64,000 nucleotides of DNA from Aegilops tauschii subsp. strangulata. Lineage: Eukaryota > Streptophyta > Magnoliopsida > Poales > Poaceae. Positions 11,512 to 22,576 of the stretch are shown here, one piece after another. The stretch lies in assembly GCF_002575655.3 (NCBI RefSeq), contig NC_053037.3, positions 142,301,207-142,365,206 of the forward strand, given 5' to 3'. The notes beneath the pieces were generated by a model. The model worked only from the letters and a program-made list of their open reading frames with translations. It ran no database searches and was not told the DNA's origin. A program made the position numbers and the translations under genes. Position 1 is the first letter of the stretch. Every line of letters begins with the position of its first letter.

Positions 11512-13249
11512 TGAAGGAAATATGCCCTAGAGGCAATAATAAAGTATTATATATTTCCTTATATCATGATAAATGTTTATTATTCATGCTAGAATTGTAT
11601 TAACCGGAAACATAATACATGTGTGAATACATAGACAAACAAAGTGTCACTAGTATGCCTCTACTTGACTAGTTCGTTAATCAAAGATGGTTATGTTTCC
11701 TAGCCATAGACATGAGTTGTCATTTGATTAACGGGATCACCTCATTAGGAGAATGACGTGATTGACATGACCCATTACATTAGCTTAGCACCCGATCGTT
11801 TAGTATGTTGCTATTGCTTTCTTCATGACTTATACATGTTCCTATGACTATGAGATTATGCAACTCCCGTTTACCGGAGGAACACTTTATGTGCTACCAA
11901 ACGTCACAACGTAACTGGGTGATTATAAAGGTGCTCTACAGGTGTCTCCAAAGGTACTTGTTGGGTTGGCGTATTTCGAGATTAGGATTTGTCACTCCGA
12001 TTGTCGGAGAGGTATCTCAGGGCCCACTCGGTAATGCACGTCACTATAAGCCTTGCAAGCATTGTGACTAATGAGTTAGTTGCGGGATGATGTATTACGG
12101 AACGAGTAAAGAGACTTGCCGGTAACGAGATTGAACTAGGTATCGAGATACCGACGATCGAATCTCGGGCAAGTAACATACCGATGACAAAGGGAACAAC
12201 GTATGTTGTTATGCGGTCTGACCGATAAAGATCTTCGTAGAATATGTAGGAGCCAATACGGGCATCCAGGTCCCGCTATTGGTTATTGACCGGAGAGGTG
12301 TCTCGGTCATGTCTACATAGTTCTCGAACCCAAAGGGTCCGCACGCTTAAAGTTATGATGACAGTTTTATTATGAGTTTATATGATTTGATGTACCGAAG
12401 GTTGTTCGGAGTCCCGGATGTGATCACGGACATGACGAGGAGTCTCGAAATGGTCGAGACGTAAAGATTGATATATTGGACGACTATATTCGGACACCGG
12501 AAGTGTTCCGGAGAAGTTTCGGATTAAACCGGAGTGCCGGAGGGTTACCGGAACCCCCCGGGGAAGTATTGGGCCTTAGTGGGCCTTGAGGGGAGAGAGA
12601 GGGCAGCAGCCAGGAGGTGGTGCGCCCCCTCCCAGAGGAGTCCTAGTTGGACTAGGAGAGGGGGGCGCAGCCCCCTTTCCCTGTCCCTCTCCCTCTCTTT
12701 CCTTCCCCCCTTCTTTTCCTAGTAGGACTAGGAAAGGGGAGTCCTACTCCTACTAGGAGGAGGACTCCCCCCCTCTCCTTGGCGCGCCCCATAGGCAGCC
12801 GGCCTCCCCCTTGCTCCTTTATATACGGGGGCAGGGGAGCACCTAAGAACACACTTGACATACGATATTTTAGCCGTGTGCGGTGCCCCCCTCCACCAGA
12901 TTACACCTCGATAATACCGTCGCGAAGCTTAGGCGAAGCCCTGCGTCGGTGGAACATCATCATCGTCACCACGCCGTCGTGCTGACGAAACTCTCCCTCA
13001 ACACTCGGCTGGATCGGAGTTCGAGGACGTCATCGAGCTGAACGTGTGTAGAACTTCGGAGGTGCCGTGCGTTCGGTACTTGATCGGTCGGATCGTGAAG
13101 ACGTTCGACTACATCAACCGCGTTGTGATAACGCTTCCGCTGTCGGTCTACGAGGGTACGTGGACAACACTCTCCCCTCTCGTTGCTATGCATCACCATG
13201 ATCTTGCGTGTGCGTAGGAATTTTTTTGAAATTACTACGTTACCCAACA
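11512..13249 (+). repeat. 3' LTR of the Angela/BARE-type element
   Basis: A 1,738-bp LTR matching 4489-6229 with about 1% difference by eye, e.g. a TA dinucleotide loss in the early TATATA run, a single-base deletion in the GAGGGACG region and about 17 scattered substitutions. It is followed by the target duplication GACAC (13250-13254). Confidence 0.95.
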
Positions 13250-13254
13250 GACAC

Positions 13255-14664
13255 ACCATCCTCCACCTGCCGGTGATATTAGGAAGCATCAACAAAACAA
13301 GGACAAGTCAGGGTGAACTTATTCCACGCCCATGGCGACGCCATTGTCTCACCATCGTCGATTGAAGATGAAATCTAAATGTATCTCTAACTCTACCACA
13401 AGTGGACAAAAACCCTGGGGCCCTCCTCCTCCCGTCGCCGGAGCAACAGACGAAGGGAGAGGGGACCTGCAATCTCGCAGGGGAAGAAGGTAGATTGGTC
13501 ATCACCCCGGTCACTAGGTCATAGGAGAAGGGAAAAAGGATTTAGAAGATTTCACCATCATGCGGGTTTCAATTCCATCTATATCAATATGGCGTCTCCA
13601 AGTTCGTACAACAAGATGGTTATGCAAGTTTCACATACACCGCAACCCGGTCAAAAGAAAGTTTGCTAGAATGAGAAATTGGAGGGCAATCCGTAAATTG
13701 AAAACACTTAAAAATCGATTCTTTTATAAACTAAAATGGAGAGGCTGCTTTCTTATCTCACTAATCCATGTTAATAAAAAGCATAATATTCGCATAGATA
13801 TGGTAATTTTGACCCTGGGGGAGAGGTTGCAAACAAGGCTTGCAGCAAAACTAATAGAAAGGTCTTGTTGTTTGAAAAATTGTATTGGAATTTAGGAGTT
13901 TTACCCTTACTCAACTGGATGTTGGTTAGCTCATGTGGATGTGGTTAAGTTAATTTATTGCAAACGATCTTCCACTTGTCATACTTTTGAAGGGTGAAAA
14001 AAATAGACACAAGGTGTGGAGAGTGGCGGAGGCAAGAATTAGTAATTTTGCATGCGCGGAGTGCTATTAGAGGAGGAAAATCATGCAATGTTCATCTCCA
14101 AATTAGGAGTGAATGATTGATGTTAGGGGGTATCATCATCTTGCTACCATGTCTCCTCCACTCGGTGTGGATGAACCACACGAGACATATGGAAGGTGTG
14201 GATGAACCATGACCTCCCATCTCCCACTTGAAGATTAGTGAAGACTTTGTTTGCCCAATCATTTATTAACTTTCTTGTATGTTTAATTACTAATTCCTTT
14301 TAAAAACTTTGCACAAAATTATAAGGTTAAAGTCAACAGATCAAGGATGGTAAGAGAATATGCACATACAAATACTCGTTATGCAATGAATGTTCAAAAT
14401 AAAAGCTCTTACTCGCTCGTATTGCCAAATGCATCCTTGTGCTAGCACCACCTTTTCTCCATGTTGAGAGGCGGACAACAAGCACGTTTATCTTCACCTG
14501 GGCGAGAACGCTCTTCTTCATTATTGGTTGTAGAGCCAGGATTCATCAAGTCAATAAAGGTTCACCACCAATTGACGACGACATGTGGCAAAGTCGCGAG
14601 ATGTGGGTTTCCTGGAGAGCGGTGAGTGATGATGGTGGGAGATAGGATGAGGATGATGAAAGAA
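13255..14664. other. Intergenic DNA without a recognisable gene
   Basis: No convincing coding region or named repeat is seen. A 111-codon frame at 13560-13895 (+) has no recognisable motif and a composition typical of chance frames. The stretch resumes the sequence interrupted by the copia insertion. Confidence 0.5.
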
Positions 14665-15478
14665 GGTGTGATAATGGAGACTGTGGCTAGTTTCATGAGG
14701 CAACGACAAGCGGCAGAGAATAGGTGACAGTAGGTGGTGAAGGTGATGGGGCTACCAAAAGCAGTAGAGGGAGGGGGGTACCGAATGAGTTCATGAATGC
14801 TCGAGAGCTAACGGGTGAGATATCATGTGAGTCATATATATCACATTTTTTGACATCCCTATTTAAAGTGTAGCTACTCGGTTCTTCTTCTACCACTTAG
14901 ATATTTTCTATGGAGTTGCATCAAGCGGTAGCCACTAGGTGGGCAGGATGCAGCTTTCCTGAAATATAATATTTTTCGTAAAAACTAGTTTTACAATCCA
15001 AAATATTAACATCTTGAAATCTTAGGAGAAATGAAAAGTACGGGTAATTGGGTTGTGTTGTGTCATAAGGTGTGATAGTGGCGATTTATGGGTGGTTCAA
15101 TAAAGCGGCAACAAACGATAAGGAAAGGGGTTGTAATATGCGGCGAAGGAATTAAGGGTGTCGTTAGCCATAGAGGAAGGTAGGGTTGAGGATGAGGGAG
15201 TTCACAAATGCTCTCAGAACTATCCGGAGAGATATCATGCGCTTGTTATATATCTCATCTTTCAACATTGCTATTGAGAATGTAGCTAGTTGGCTCTCCG
15301 TTTTTACCCGTTAGAAGGTTTTACGGAGTAGCATGTTTTTGCGGCCACTAGGTGGGAGCCTATACATTTTTCCTAAAACACTATGTTTTTCCTTAAAACA
15401 TTTTTTGCAATCCAAAGTATTGTCGTCTAAAATGCTTAGGCAAAATGAGAAGTGCAAACAATTGGGTCGTGTTGTGTT
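14665..15478. repeat. Diverged tandem duplication, period about 404 bp
   Basis: Two adjacent units align over their whole length: about 14665-15066 and 15069-15478. Shared landmarks in order are GGTGTGATA, a GAGTTCA...AATGCTC segment, GAGATATCATG, TATATATC, GCCACTAGGTGGG, a TTTTGCAATCCAAA-type segment, and AATTGGGT(T/C)GTGTTGTGT at each end. Divergence is high (roughly a quarter of positions by eye), so the duplication is old. No coding frame spans it. Confidence 0.7.
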
Positions 15479-16463
15479 CCATGTAGTACGGGTCCTGTAT
15501 AGGTGCTAAACCGTTGTGAATTACACTACATTGTAGGTAGAATAGAAGAATTCAGTCGGCTGAAATCAATGTTAGTGAGCGTGAAATATATTCCTTTGAG
15601 ATGCTAGGTAGTTAATTCCTTGATATTCTTGTTTTCGATAATCATGTGAGCTAAATATGATCAACATTTTGACCAAACAAGCTTAAAAGCATACGATAAA
15701 ATCTCCTGACCATGTGAGCATTGATTTGGCTCTAGGCACCTGAATGGGTGAGCAACCTATAAACTAATGCAGCTTTAAGTTAAGATATTATATGATTTTT
15801 TTAGGGAATCCATAAAAGGGTCATTGGTGACATATAAACTAAGTGATTTTCTTAGTGAAGGTATTAAAGGGTTATTGGTGAATAACCTAAAGCAGCCTAG
15901 ATAACTAAGTATGATCCTGCTTTAATATGATCCTGCTTTAATTTGCATAACTTGCATATACACAATTAATATAGCCTCATGTGTGAGGTATGTATTCATT
16001 GAATAATGTATCATCTCACTTGGCTCACCACATAAAAATAGAAAATTATATGCACTCATAAGTCCTAGCACACACCTCGCTATCAAGGGGAATGTTGGCT
16101 CCCACTAAAAACATTTTACCTTCATGGAACATCAAAGCATCAAACCTGAGCTTTGATCCCTGATGGGTTGGGAGTACCACTGCTCTCCTAACCATAAACA
16201 CATGTTGGTTCTCAAGTATTTTTTTAAGGGTGTTGGTAGGGGTGATTTTCTTGTGATTGAATGCCTACATCCAATACAAGTATCTTGTAAATTGTTCTCC
16301 ATCTTCTATAAAAATACGACAATTTTATCAAATTAGGACCCAAATAACGCGTTGACACTCCCTCAGCAAAGTCACCCGAGCGAACTATCATTTCCCCCAG
16401 CCAAGTAGGAACAAACGAGCCGTTTCGTTTGCTAAAAAAAACAACTCCACGTGAACGCTCCAC
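15479..16463. other. Intergenic DNA, nothing identified
   Basis: AT-rich sequence with no long frame, no LTR or TIR structure and no RNA gene I can recognise. A minus-strand frame of 82 codons at 16224-16472 has no motif support. Confidence 0.5.
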
Positions 16464-16800
16464 AATTGTCATGCGAAAACAGATAAATGTGGCATGCTGT
16501 TGTACAACGACGTGTCGTGTTCTAAAGTAAAATTTGTCATGGTGTATAAAAAGATTGTCAGAAAATTGTCATGCTACGGCAGAGTAACTGCCATGCGTTT
16601 TCACATATCTCCCATGATTGCAGCATAGAGAATTGCCAGCCTAAAAAGAGAAACATTGTGAAAATTGTCATGATCGGGGTTTGCCATGCTGGCTGAAGGG
16701 AATTTTCATGCTACATCAATGGAAAAAGGTGGAAATTGTCATGCTATAAAAATACAAATAGTCATCCGGTATTTGTTAGTTCAGATTGCCATACCAAGCG
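16464..16800 (+). repeat. Degenerate array of TTGTCATG / TTGCCATGC motifs
   Basis: The motif (A)TTG(T/C)CATG(C) or a close variant recurs about ten times, e.g. near 16466, 16543, 16566, 16592, 16632, 16672, 16681, 16736 and 16790, with spacing from about 10 to 80 bp in otherwise non-repetitive AT-rich DNA. Such motif-rich stretches occur inside some grass Mutator-like elements, but no terminal inverted repeats could be delimited here, so I leave it unclassified. Confidence 0.55.
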
Positions 16801-16889
16801 AACCCTTTATGCCATCAGCCCGCAATTCGCTTGGAGGGTTGCGTGGAAGCGAACACTTTAGGATTCGCTGTGGGATCATGCGTGCCTGA

Positions 16890-17672
16890 GGGTGTTCACT
16901 TGAAATAGCTAAAAAAATCTGACTTTAAATCATTGGCATTTAGCTAAAATTATGCACACTTTTGGCATGCTCAATGAAAAATGATATAACCAGTAGTAGT
17001 ATAAGGTAAGTGCGATTGGAAATCATGTGCACCTATGGTGGAAAGTTGCAGCGGATAATTCGAAATATCTGATATTCATATTTGCATTTCAACTATGATG
17101 GAAATGGAAATGAAAGATATCCAGGTTTATTTTACGGATACAAAAACAAATATGGTACGTGATTTTAACACAAATATGGATATGGAAGTGGATTTATCTG
17201 CATTCGAATATAATTTCGTGAGCTAATTTAAGCAACTCTAGCCCAAATATGTTAATTATCCAACATAAAAGCCTAATAAGTTATCAAGTTTACTTTGTGT
17301 ATGGTTAACCTTTGGACTTATTATGTATTATAGTAATATTTATGTATAAACATGCCTATCATTGTAAGTTGATTATTTTGTGTCATATAGCTATTGACTT
17401 ATTTCTGTTAACTACTAATATATGTCGTTGTTACTTGCATCATCCTATATGTATCCGTATTCTAGTAACATCTGATCCGTATTCATATTCACTGACATTT
17501 ATATTGACATTTTATTTTTAAAAGGTGAACGATTCTAATCGGCCAAGTGGCTGAAAGCTCGGCTCGTCACCTCGCGCTAGCCATGGCCCTTCCCGTTTCA
17601 CGCCGCAATCAATCCCGTCGCGGGGCACGTCCCCCTAGTGAACCCCACTCGACCGCTTTCCTTCCCTCGCCC
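16890..17672. other. AT-rich intergenic DNA, nothing identified
   Basis: Low-complexity AT-rich sequence with no supported gene, repeat boundary or regulatory site. Confidence 0.5.
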
Positions 17673-17675
17673 TTA

Positions 17676-18438
17676 GAGCATCTCTAGCAGACCCCGTATA
17701 AATGGGCAAACCCGCAAAATAACCGTTTTTTGCAGTTCCAGTCGAAAAAACAAGCCCGAACAGACCCCGCAAAATCGTTCGACCCTTAAAAATTTTTAAG
17801 GGGCCCTGCAAACGCGAAACCCTCATATATACAGTTTTGAGGGCAACTTTATCATGGCCCTGCATACCGGTCAACGTTGGCGGTTAAGGAATCTTTGCTC
17901 CAGCCAACGCCATGAAGCTCGCCCGTCCGCCCCAGCCACCGCGCTCGCCCGCCGGCCGTCCGATAGCCGGCCGGCCCTCCGTCCCGGCCGCCGCGCTCGC
18001 CCGTGGCTCCGCGGCCCTTGAATGGAGCTAGCTAGCTAGCTCAATCCATTCGAACGGAGCTAGCTAGCAGCTCAATCCATTCGAACAGAGCTAGCTAGCT
18101 AGCTCGATGCGCCGGCCGTTGGATCCCGCCGCGGCTCGCGCCGCCCCGGCAGCCCTAGCCTCTGCGCGCGCCGCGCTCGCCCCGGCCTCCGCCCGCGCCG
18201 CGCTCGCCTCTTGTTTTTCCTCGTCCGCCTGTTCGCCGGATTGACACGAGGAAGAGGACGACTAAAAAAAAGAGCTAGCTCTGAGTTTGTTCGGTATATT
18301 TGGAGAATATTCCTTTTTACGGGTTGATTATACGGGGTCTGAGTCTCTCCTCGCCCGCGCCGGCCTGCATATACCTTTTTCGCGAACTGCAAAAGACTTA
18401 TGCGGGTCGGGATTTTGCGGGGTCTGCTAGAGATGCTC
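17676..18438. mobile_element. Non-autonomous PIF/Harbinger-type DNA transposon, TTA target duplication
   Basis: The left terminus GAGCATCTCTAGCAGACCCC and its exact inverted copy at the right end give perfect terminal inverted repeats of about 21 bp, flanked by TTA (17673-17675 and 18439-18441). A TWA duplication with G(A/G)GCATCTC-type termini is typical of PIF/Harbinger. Subterminal matches (GACCCCGCAAAA against TTTTGCGGGGTC) extend the symmetry. The 763-bp interior is GC-rich and encodes no transposase. It contains GAGCTAGCTAGC-type repeats at 18026-18102. Frames crossing it appear to be chance products of GC-rich sequence. Confidence 0.8.
18026..18102. repeat. Short tandem repeat of AGCTAGCTAGC plus CTCAATCCATTCGAAC
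   Basis: About three copies of a roughly 33-bp unit that combines a self-complementary GAGCTAGCTAGC core with CTCAATCCATTCGAAC. It lies inside the Harbinger-type element and can form hairpins. Confidence 0.75.
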
Positions 18439-18441
18439 TTA

Positions 18442-19180
18442 TGTCTTCTCTCATGCCTCGACCACACGTCGTCTTTTCCTTCCCCATCGCCTCCCTCCTA
18501 CAACACCAGCGACGCCTCCCCAAATACCACCGTTGCCTTTGCCGCGAACTCATCAGATGATGCGTCCACCTAGCCTGAAAGCTGCAACCGCCCTTTTGCA
18601 AGGAGCCACAACCTCAAAGTCCGGGAGCTGCAAAGATTCTGGGCATTTGTGAGCCCTTTGTTGTGCGGAGATGCTGCGATCAGTGATGGCCGGAGCTACA
18701 TGGAGGCGACCACCGTGCTACAGCCACCACAACAACGACCGACTAGCGACTGGATGTCGAGAGCCGTTGCTGGAGACGCGCGACATCCTCCGTTGGGATG
18801 GCAATCACGGGGTTGAGGTGATTCAACCGGCCATCATGGTGCTACGACAGGCACCCCCGAGAGCTGGAACCAGCGATTTTTTGCGATTTTTTGGTGTTGG
18901 ACCCAGTGTGCGTCCGTGCTGGAACCGGTGCTATGTCTATGCTAGAATCAACGTATGTTTTTTTGAAACTGGCTTTTTTGTTGCTACAATCAACTACTAG
19001 AGTTTTGCCGATGAAGTTTTTTTCTGGAACCATCATTAATTTTTGCTCGAACTGGCTTTTTTTTGTTACAATCTGACGACTAGCGTGCGATCAGTTTAAA
19101 ATTTGGGCCAGCTGACCGCCGTCTAGGGTCACTCTTTTAATAAAAAGTATAAAAACAAAATAAAGAGCACTATCCAATCG
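18442..19180. other. Intergenic repeat-like DNA with recurring TGCTGGAACC / TTGCTACAATC motifs
   Basis: From about 18640 to 19080 there are repeated phrases built from GCTGGAACC(A/G)G, GAACTGGCTTTTTT and TGCTACAATC. This resembles a widespread grass intergenic repeat, but I cannot delimit or name it. No supported coding region. Confidence 0.45.
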
Positions 19181-20130
19181 GGCTCCGATCCGTTTGTCAT
19201 CCCGGCTCGGCTCTGCGTCGGAGCGCCAGTCCGAAGCCGACCGTAGGCCGTACTCCTACTTCACCCGCGCCGCGTGAGCACGTGCGCGCCACGTGTCCTG
19301 GTGATCGGACGGGAAGGGAAGGGAGGGAGGGGATTCAGGGGGGGCTCGTGACGCCACGTGATCCGTGCGCCCACCCGAGGAAGAAAACCCCACGAAGCGT
19401 TCACGCACCCGCTTCTCGGCCCCCACACGACACCGACCCGCGGGTCCCACGCGGCCGCGGCCCCGCGCGTGCTGTCACCGTGCCCCGCGGGTAAAAGGGA
19501 AACGGTTAAGCCAGAGCAGCACCGCGCGAGGGCGCGGGGGCGTGGCGGGGTGGTGGGAAACGTGAAGCCTATTTAAGCAAAACGAGCGCGCGAGCCCCCG
19601 ACACGTTGTGCGCTAACTAACGGAACCCGCCCGGCGTCGCGCGCCCGACCCGCCTGGCGTCGCTGGCGCTGACGCGGTGGCCCCGCCCTCTTCGGTGTGT
19701 CTGGGCGGGTAGGCTCGTCGGTGCGCGGAGCGGCCGCCCGGGCGATTAGCATGCGTTAACTGGCGCCATCCGGGCCCGAGGAGCGTAAAACAAAACGGAA
19801 ACGCAGCACGGAAAGACGTGCGGGCGGGGGGTTGGATGGGGGTCCAACGTGATGGGCGTGCGTGCGTGCGTGCTCCTCATGAACGGCCCGGGACAAAGGG
19901 GAGAGGGAGGGAGCGAGCTCACGGCATCGCCGTGCACGAATGGACGGACCGGCATGCATGCCGATGCTTCCCGGCCATCGAAAGCGTTGCAGTCGCAACG
20001 CCGGTGCGTTTGCGTCGGGGCAACCTCTGTTTGTGTGTAGGGCCCGTTCGCTGTTGTGTGTGCGGGCGAGCTGGAAAAGGAGTTTTTTCCATCATCGGTC
20101 GCTTGCTTCCGGTACAGTGGTTCGCATGAC
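19181..20130 (+). promoter_or_regulatory. GC-rich CpG island with G-box motifs, possible orphan promoter
   Basis: About 950 bp of GC-rich, CpG-dense DNA in an AT-rich setting. It contains CACGTG-core motifs (CCACGTGTCC near 19290 and GCCACGTGATCC near 19350) and a TATTTAAG box near 19569 on the plus strand. A 103-codon frame (19818-20129) downstream shows no known domain. No gene I can identify follows, so this may be a relic or captured promoter, or merely a GC-rich block. Confidence 0.35.
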
Positions 20131-20147
20131 TGGGCTGCCTGTTGTTA

Positions 20148-20417
20148 GACTACCCACAGTGGGAGTAATATAGATAGTAACATCACATATATCTAGATAA
20201 AATAGATGATGTGGCAAGTAATAAATAAAGAAAGAGAGGCATGTAGTAGCATAGCTAGTTACTACTAGTATGAGTAACATCACGCATATCAAGACAAGAT
20301 GAGTTTATAGCCTAATAAATGAAGTATTGCATGTTACCACACATATGTTACTCCCCACTATAGAGGTAGTAACATGGGCATGTTACTACTCTATGTTACT
20401 ATCCATTGTGGCTAGTC
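20148..20417. mobile_element. Tourist-type MITE (PIF/Harbinger), TTA target duplication
   Basis: A 270-bp element flanked by TTA (20145-20147 and 20418-20420). The left end GACTACCCACAGTGGGA pairs with the inverted right end GACTAGCCACAATGGAT (13 of 17 identical), and the internal GTAACATCAC / GTTACTAC segments extend the symmetry. Size, duplication and the many GTAACAT words fit Triticeae Tourist MITEs. Non-coding. Confidence 0.85.
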
Positions 20418-20543
20418 TTATACATGGGTTGTTTGCGTGGGGCAAAATAAAAGGGCATTCATCTCATGTCATGCTGTGTCGTCGCCGACTCACTGGATGA
20501 TAACTTTGCTCTTGGGAGCGGCAACTCTTTTGTTGGCATGCGA

Positions 20544-20644
20544 GTTAAAGTAGCGGACACGATAAAAAAGTTTTAAGTACACATTATATCAGTGTTAAAG
20601 TAGCGGACCGGATAAAAAATAGTTTAAGTACACATTATATCAGT
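20544..20644. repeat. 50-bp tandem duplication
   Basis: Two adjacent copies start GTTAAAGTAGCGGAC (20544 and 20594) and end ACACATTATATCAGTG. They differ by a few bases (CACGATAAAAAAG against CCGGATAAAAAATAG). Confidence 0.85.
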
Positions 20645-20869
20645 GAGTCATTACATGCTTAGCTGGTTGTGAGGATCTCTTGTTATGTGAATTACTACAT
20701 CAAGTATTTGCGGTACAATTTTTTATTGCGTTAACGGACAGTAGTATCATAGCACTTCTAGCAAAACCCGTAAATCTTTCCTTCCACTAAAATAACCGTT
20801 ATTTTATGGGATCGAGATGAAAAACCGTCCCGCAAAGGTCCCGTAAAACGGCCTGCCGTGCGTACGACC

Positions 20870-21135
20870 ATCTATGAGATCATGGCGATCCCTTTGCGGT
20901 TCGACTGGAGGGATCAACAGGCACAAAGAGCAGGGTCAGCAGAAGACGCTCGGTGTTTATCAAGGTTCGGGCCGCTGCGAAGCGTAAAACCCTACTCCTG
21001 CTTTGTGTATTGATTGTGTATGTGAGTCCAACTACAAGGAGCGCACGTCCGGCAAGGTGCACAGGAGATGCAGCTACGTGCGTTGAATGGACAGGGTTTT
21101 GACATTTGTTAAGGTAGCCATGGTCCTCCTTTTAT
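20870..21135 (-). mobile_element. Probable fragment of a gypsy LTR
   Basis: The phrase around 20965-21015 (TTCGGGCCGCTGCGAAGCG followed by AAACCCTACTCC) resembles the transcribed part of Tat-like gypsy LTRs in grasses, read here as minus orientation. No LTR ends, primer site or target duplication could be found, so this is a remnant at best. Confidence 0.35.
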
Positions 21136-21140
21136 AGACT

Positions 21141-21735
21141 ACTAGCAAAAGGGCCCGTGCGTTGCAACGGGAGAAAAAAAAATCATAATCTTCAAAGTCC
21201 ATGAAAACATTTTGCTGCATCACCCATAACATTTTGGCGAACATTTTGTTCAATTTTCTTAACATTTTTCTATACACCAACTTTTAAAAAATCATGCACA
21301 TTTTGTGATTTCCCAAACATTTGTTTTAAAAATTGCGAATATTTTTTTGAATATGCGAACATTTTAAAAAAATATGAACTTTTTTGAATCCACAAACATT
21401 TATGATTTATTGAAAACTTTATTTAAAAATTATCTTTGGGACTTTTTGAAGTACCAAACTTTTTAAAGGAGGAAAAACGAAAAAGTAAAAAAATGAAAAT
21501 TAAAAACAGGCCGCCTGCATGTGGGCTGGCCCAAAAGGCGCGCTACATCTTCTCCGAGCGTGCAGAGTATGGGAGGTCCCTACTTTGTGACCCGGCCCAG
21601 GCAATTTATGTGACAGGCCGTCAGAAGCACTAATGACTTTATTATTAATATTAGTATATATAGATATAGATATAGGTATAGGTATATAAGTAGAGATAGC
21701 ACATATGCTCGTGCGTTGCAACGGGAGAAATATAT
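21141..21735 (+). repeat. Unclassified grass repeat with GCGTTGCAACGGGAGA starts, about 1.1 copies
   Basis: The palindrome-like phrase CGTGCGTTGCAACGGGAGA occurs at about 21156 and again at 21710, each opening a similar unit. The first unit ends in an AT-rich tail with TATAGATATAGATATAGG (21655-21690). It is a familiar intergenic repeat of grasses whose class I cannot assign. It is non-coding. Confidence 0.5.
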
Positions 21736-22422
21736 TTATGTACTCAATTTATTAATTTGATGAGAATAGTATGTGCAAGCATAACACTCTGTGTTTCGCT
21801 AAAAAAAACCCGCTAGTTTATGTTTTTCTCGTCCACCAAAACGCCCACCAGTACCGCATAGTAGCATCCGGACCCTACAACGTTATGATCTATTCAAAAG
21901 TACCGAGGGTCGTTCTTGAAAAAAAATACTATTCTCACATAGAAAGTGTCTCTCCTATCTCTACCTGATATTAATATATACTTTCCCTCAAAAAATATTA
22001 ATATATACTTGTACAATAGTTAAAAGGAGTAAGTTTTCTTCCATCGTTTTTCATAACACACGCCGATTTTTTAACTTGTTTACTGCAAATATAAGCACGG
22101 CAATGGGCTGCGTACATTATAAAGTACTAACTTCATTACATAATTTCTCCTCATAGCCAAGGCAAGCAAGTGCAACACCACCATGCTTGGTCACCCATTT
22201 TGTCTGCTAAATCCGATTGTACCAGCTACATTTAATGTTGAACCATCAAACGAAATCTATCCTTCAAATGAAAGAACAACTTTTATCCGGTGGTTCCAGT
22301 ACACACATCAAAGATGATTATTATATAGCACAATGTCTGTGCTCCCTACAGAGCATTAAACTATAAATTTGAACTGAAATTTAAACGGAGTTTAGAATGA
22401 AAAAATAGCATTATCAATAAAC
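21736..22422. other. Intergenic DNA, nothing identified
   Basis: AT-rich sequence without a supported gene or delimited repeat. Confidence 0.5.
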
Positions 22423-22576
22423 CTGGAGTAGGAACTGCAAGCAGACCACCCTGGTGGTGCAAAGCGACGTTCGTGTCCGCCAAGAGCCACGACAGCCGCT
22501 CGCGTTTCTCTTCCTTGGCCATGCCGCGCGTGTTATTCTCTCCGTAGGCCACGCGCGTGTCTTCTGTTGCTAAATT
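22423..22576 (-). other. Exon-like segment with splice-site-like borders
   Basis: On the minus strand a stretch open in one frame (residues ...VAYGENNTRGMAKEEKRE... then a WLLADTNVALHHQGG segment) is bordered by an acceptor-like TTAGCTGCAG ending at 22577 and a donor-like CCAG/GTTTAT after 22423. The 154-bp length is typical of a plant exon. No protein family is recognised and no partner exons were established. It may be part of an unrecognised gene, a captured exon, or chance. Confidence 0.25.

Larger units (their letters stand above)
4489..13249 (+). mobile_element. Full-length Ty1/copia LTR retrotransposon, BARE-1/Angela/WIS type
   Basis: The 8,761-bp element is bounded by TG...CA LTRs and flanked by the 5-bp duplication GACAC (4484-4488 and 13250-13254). 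Order: 5' LTR, tRNA-Met primer site, long leader, gag-protease-integrase-RT-RNase H frame, polypurine tract, 3' LTR. The copia order (integrase before RT), the LTR start (TGAAGGAAATATGCCCTAG) and total length match the BARE-1/Angela/WIS group, the most abundant copia group in Triticeae. By eye the LTRs differ at about 17 substitutions and 2-3 indels, near 1%, so the insertion is recent. One frameshift near 10710 disrupts the polyprotein before RNase H, so this copy cannot make a complete polyprotein as it stands. Confidence 0.95.

Noticed and set aside
18099..18467. 122-codon Arg-rich minus-strand frame in the Harbinger-type element
   Set aside because: No transposase motif (no DDE, no MADF/Myb-like domain); runs across the terminal repeat; GC artefact.
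21154..21173. CCCGTGCGTTGCAACGGG considered as a terminal inverted repeat of a DNA transposon
   Set aside because: The second occurrence (21710) is a direct, not inverted, copy and no target duplication fits; left as an unclassified repeat.
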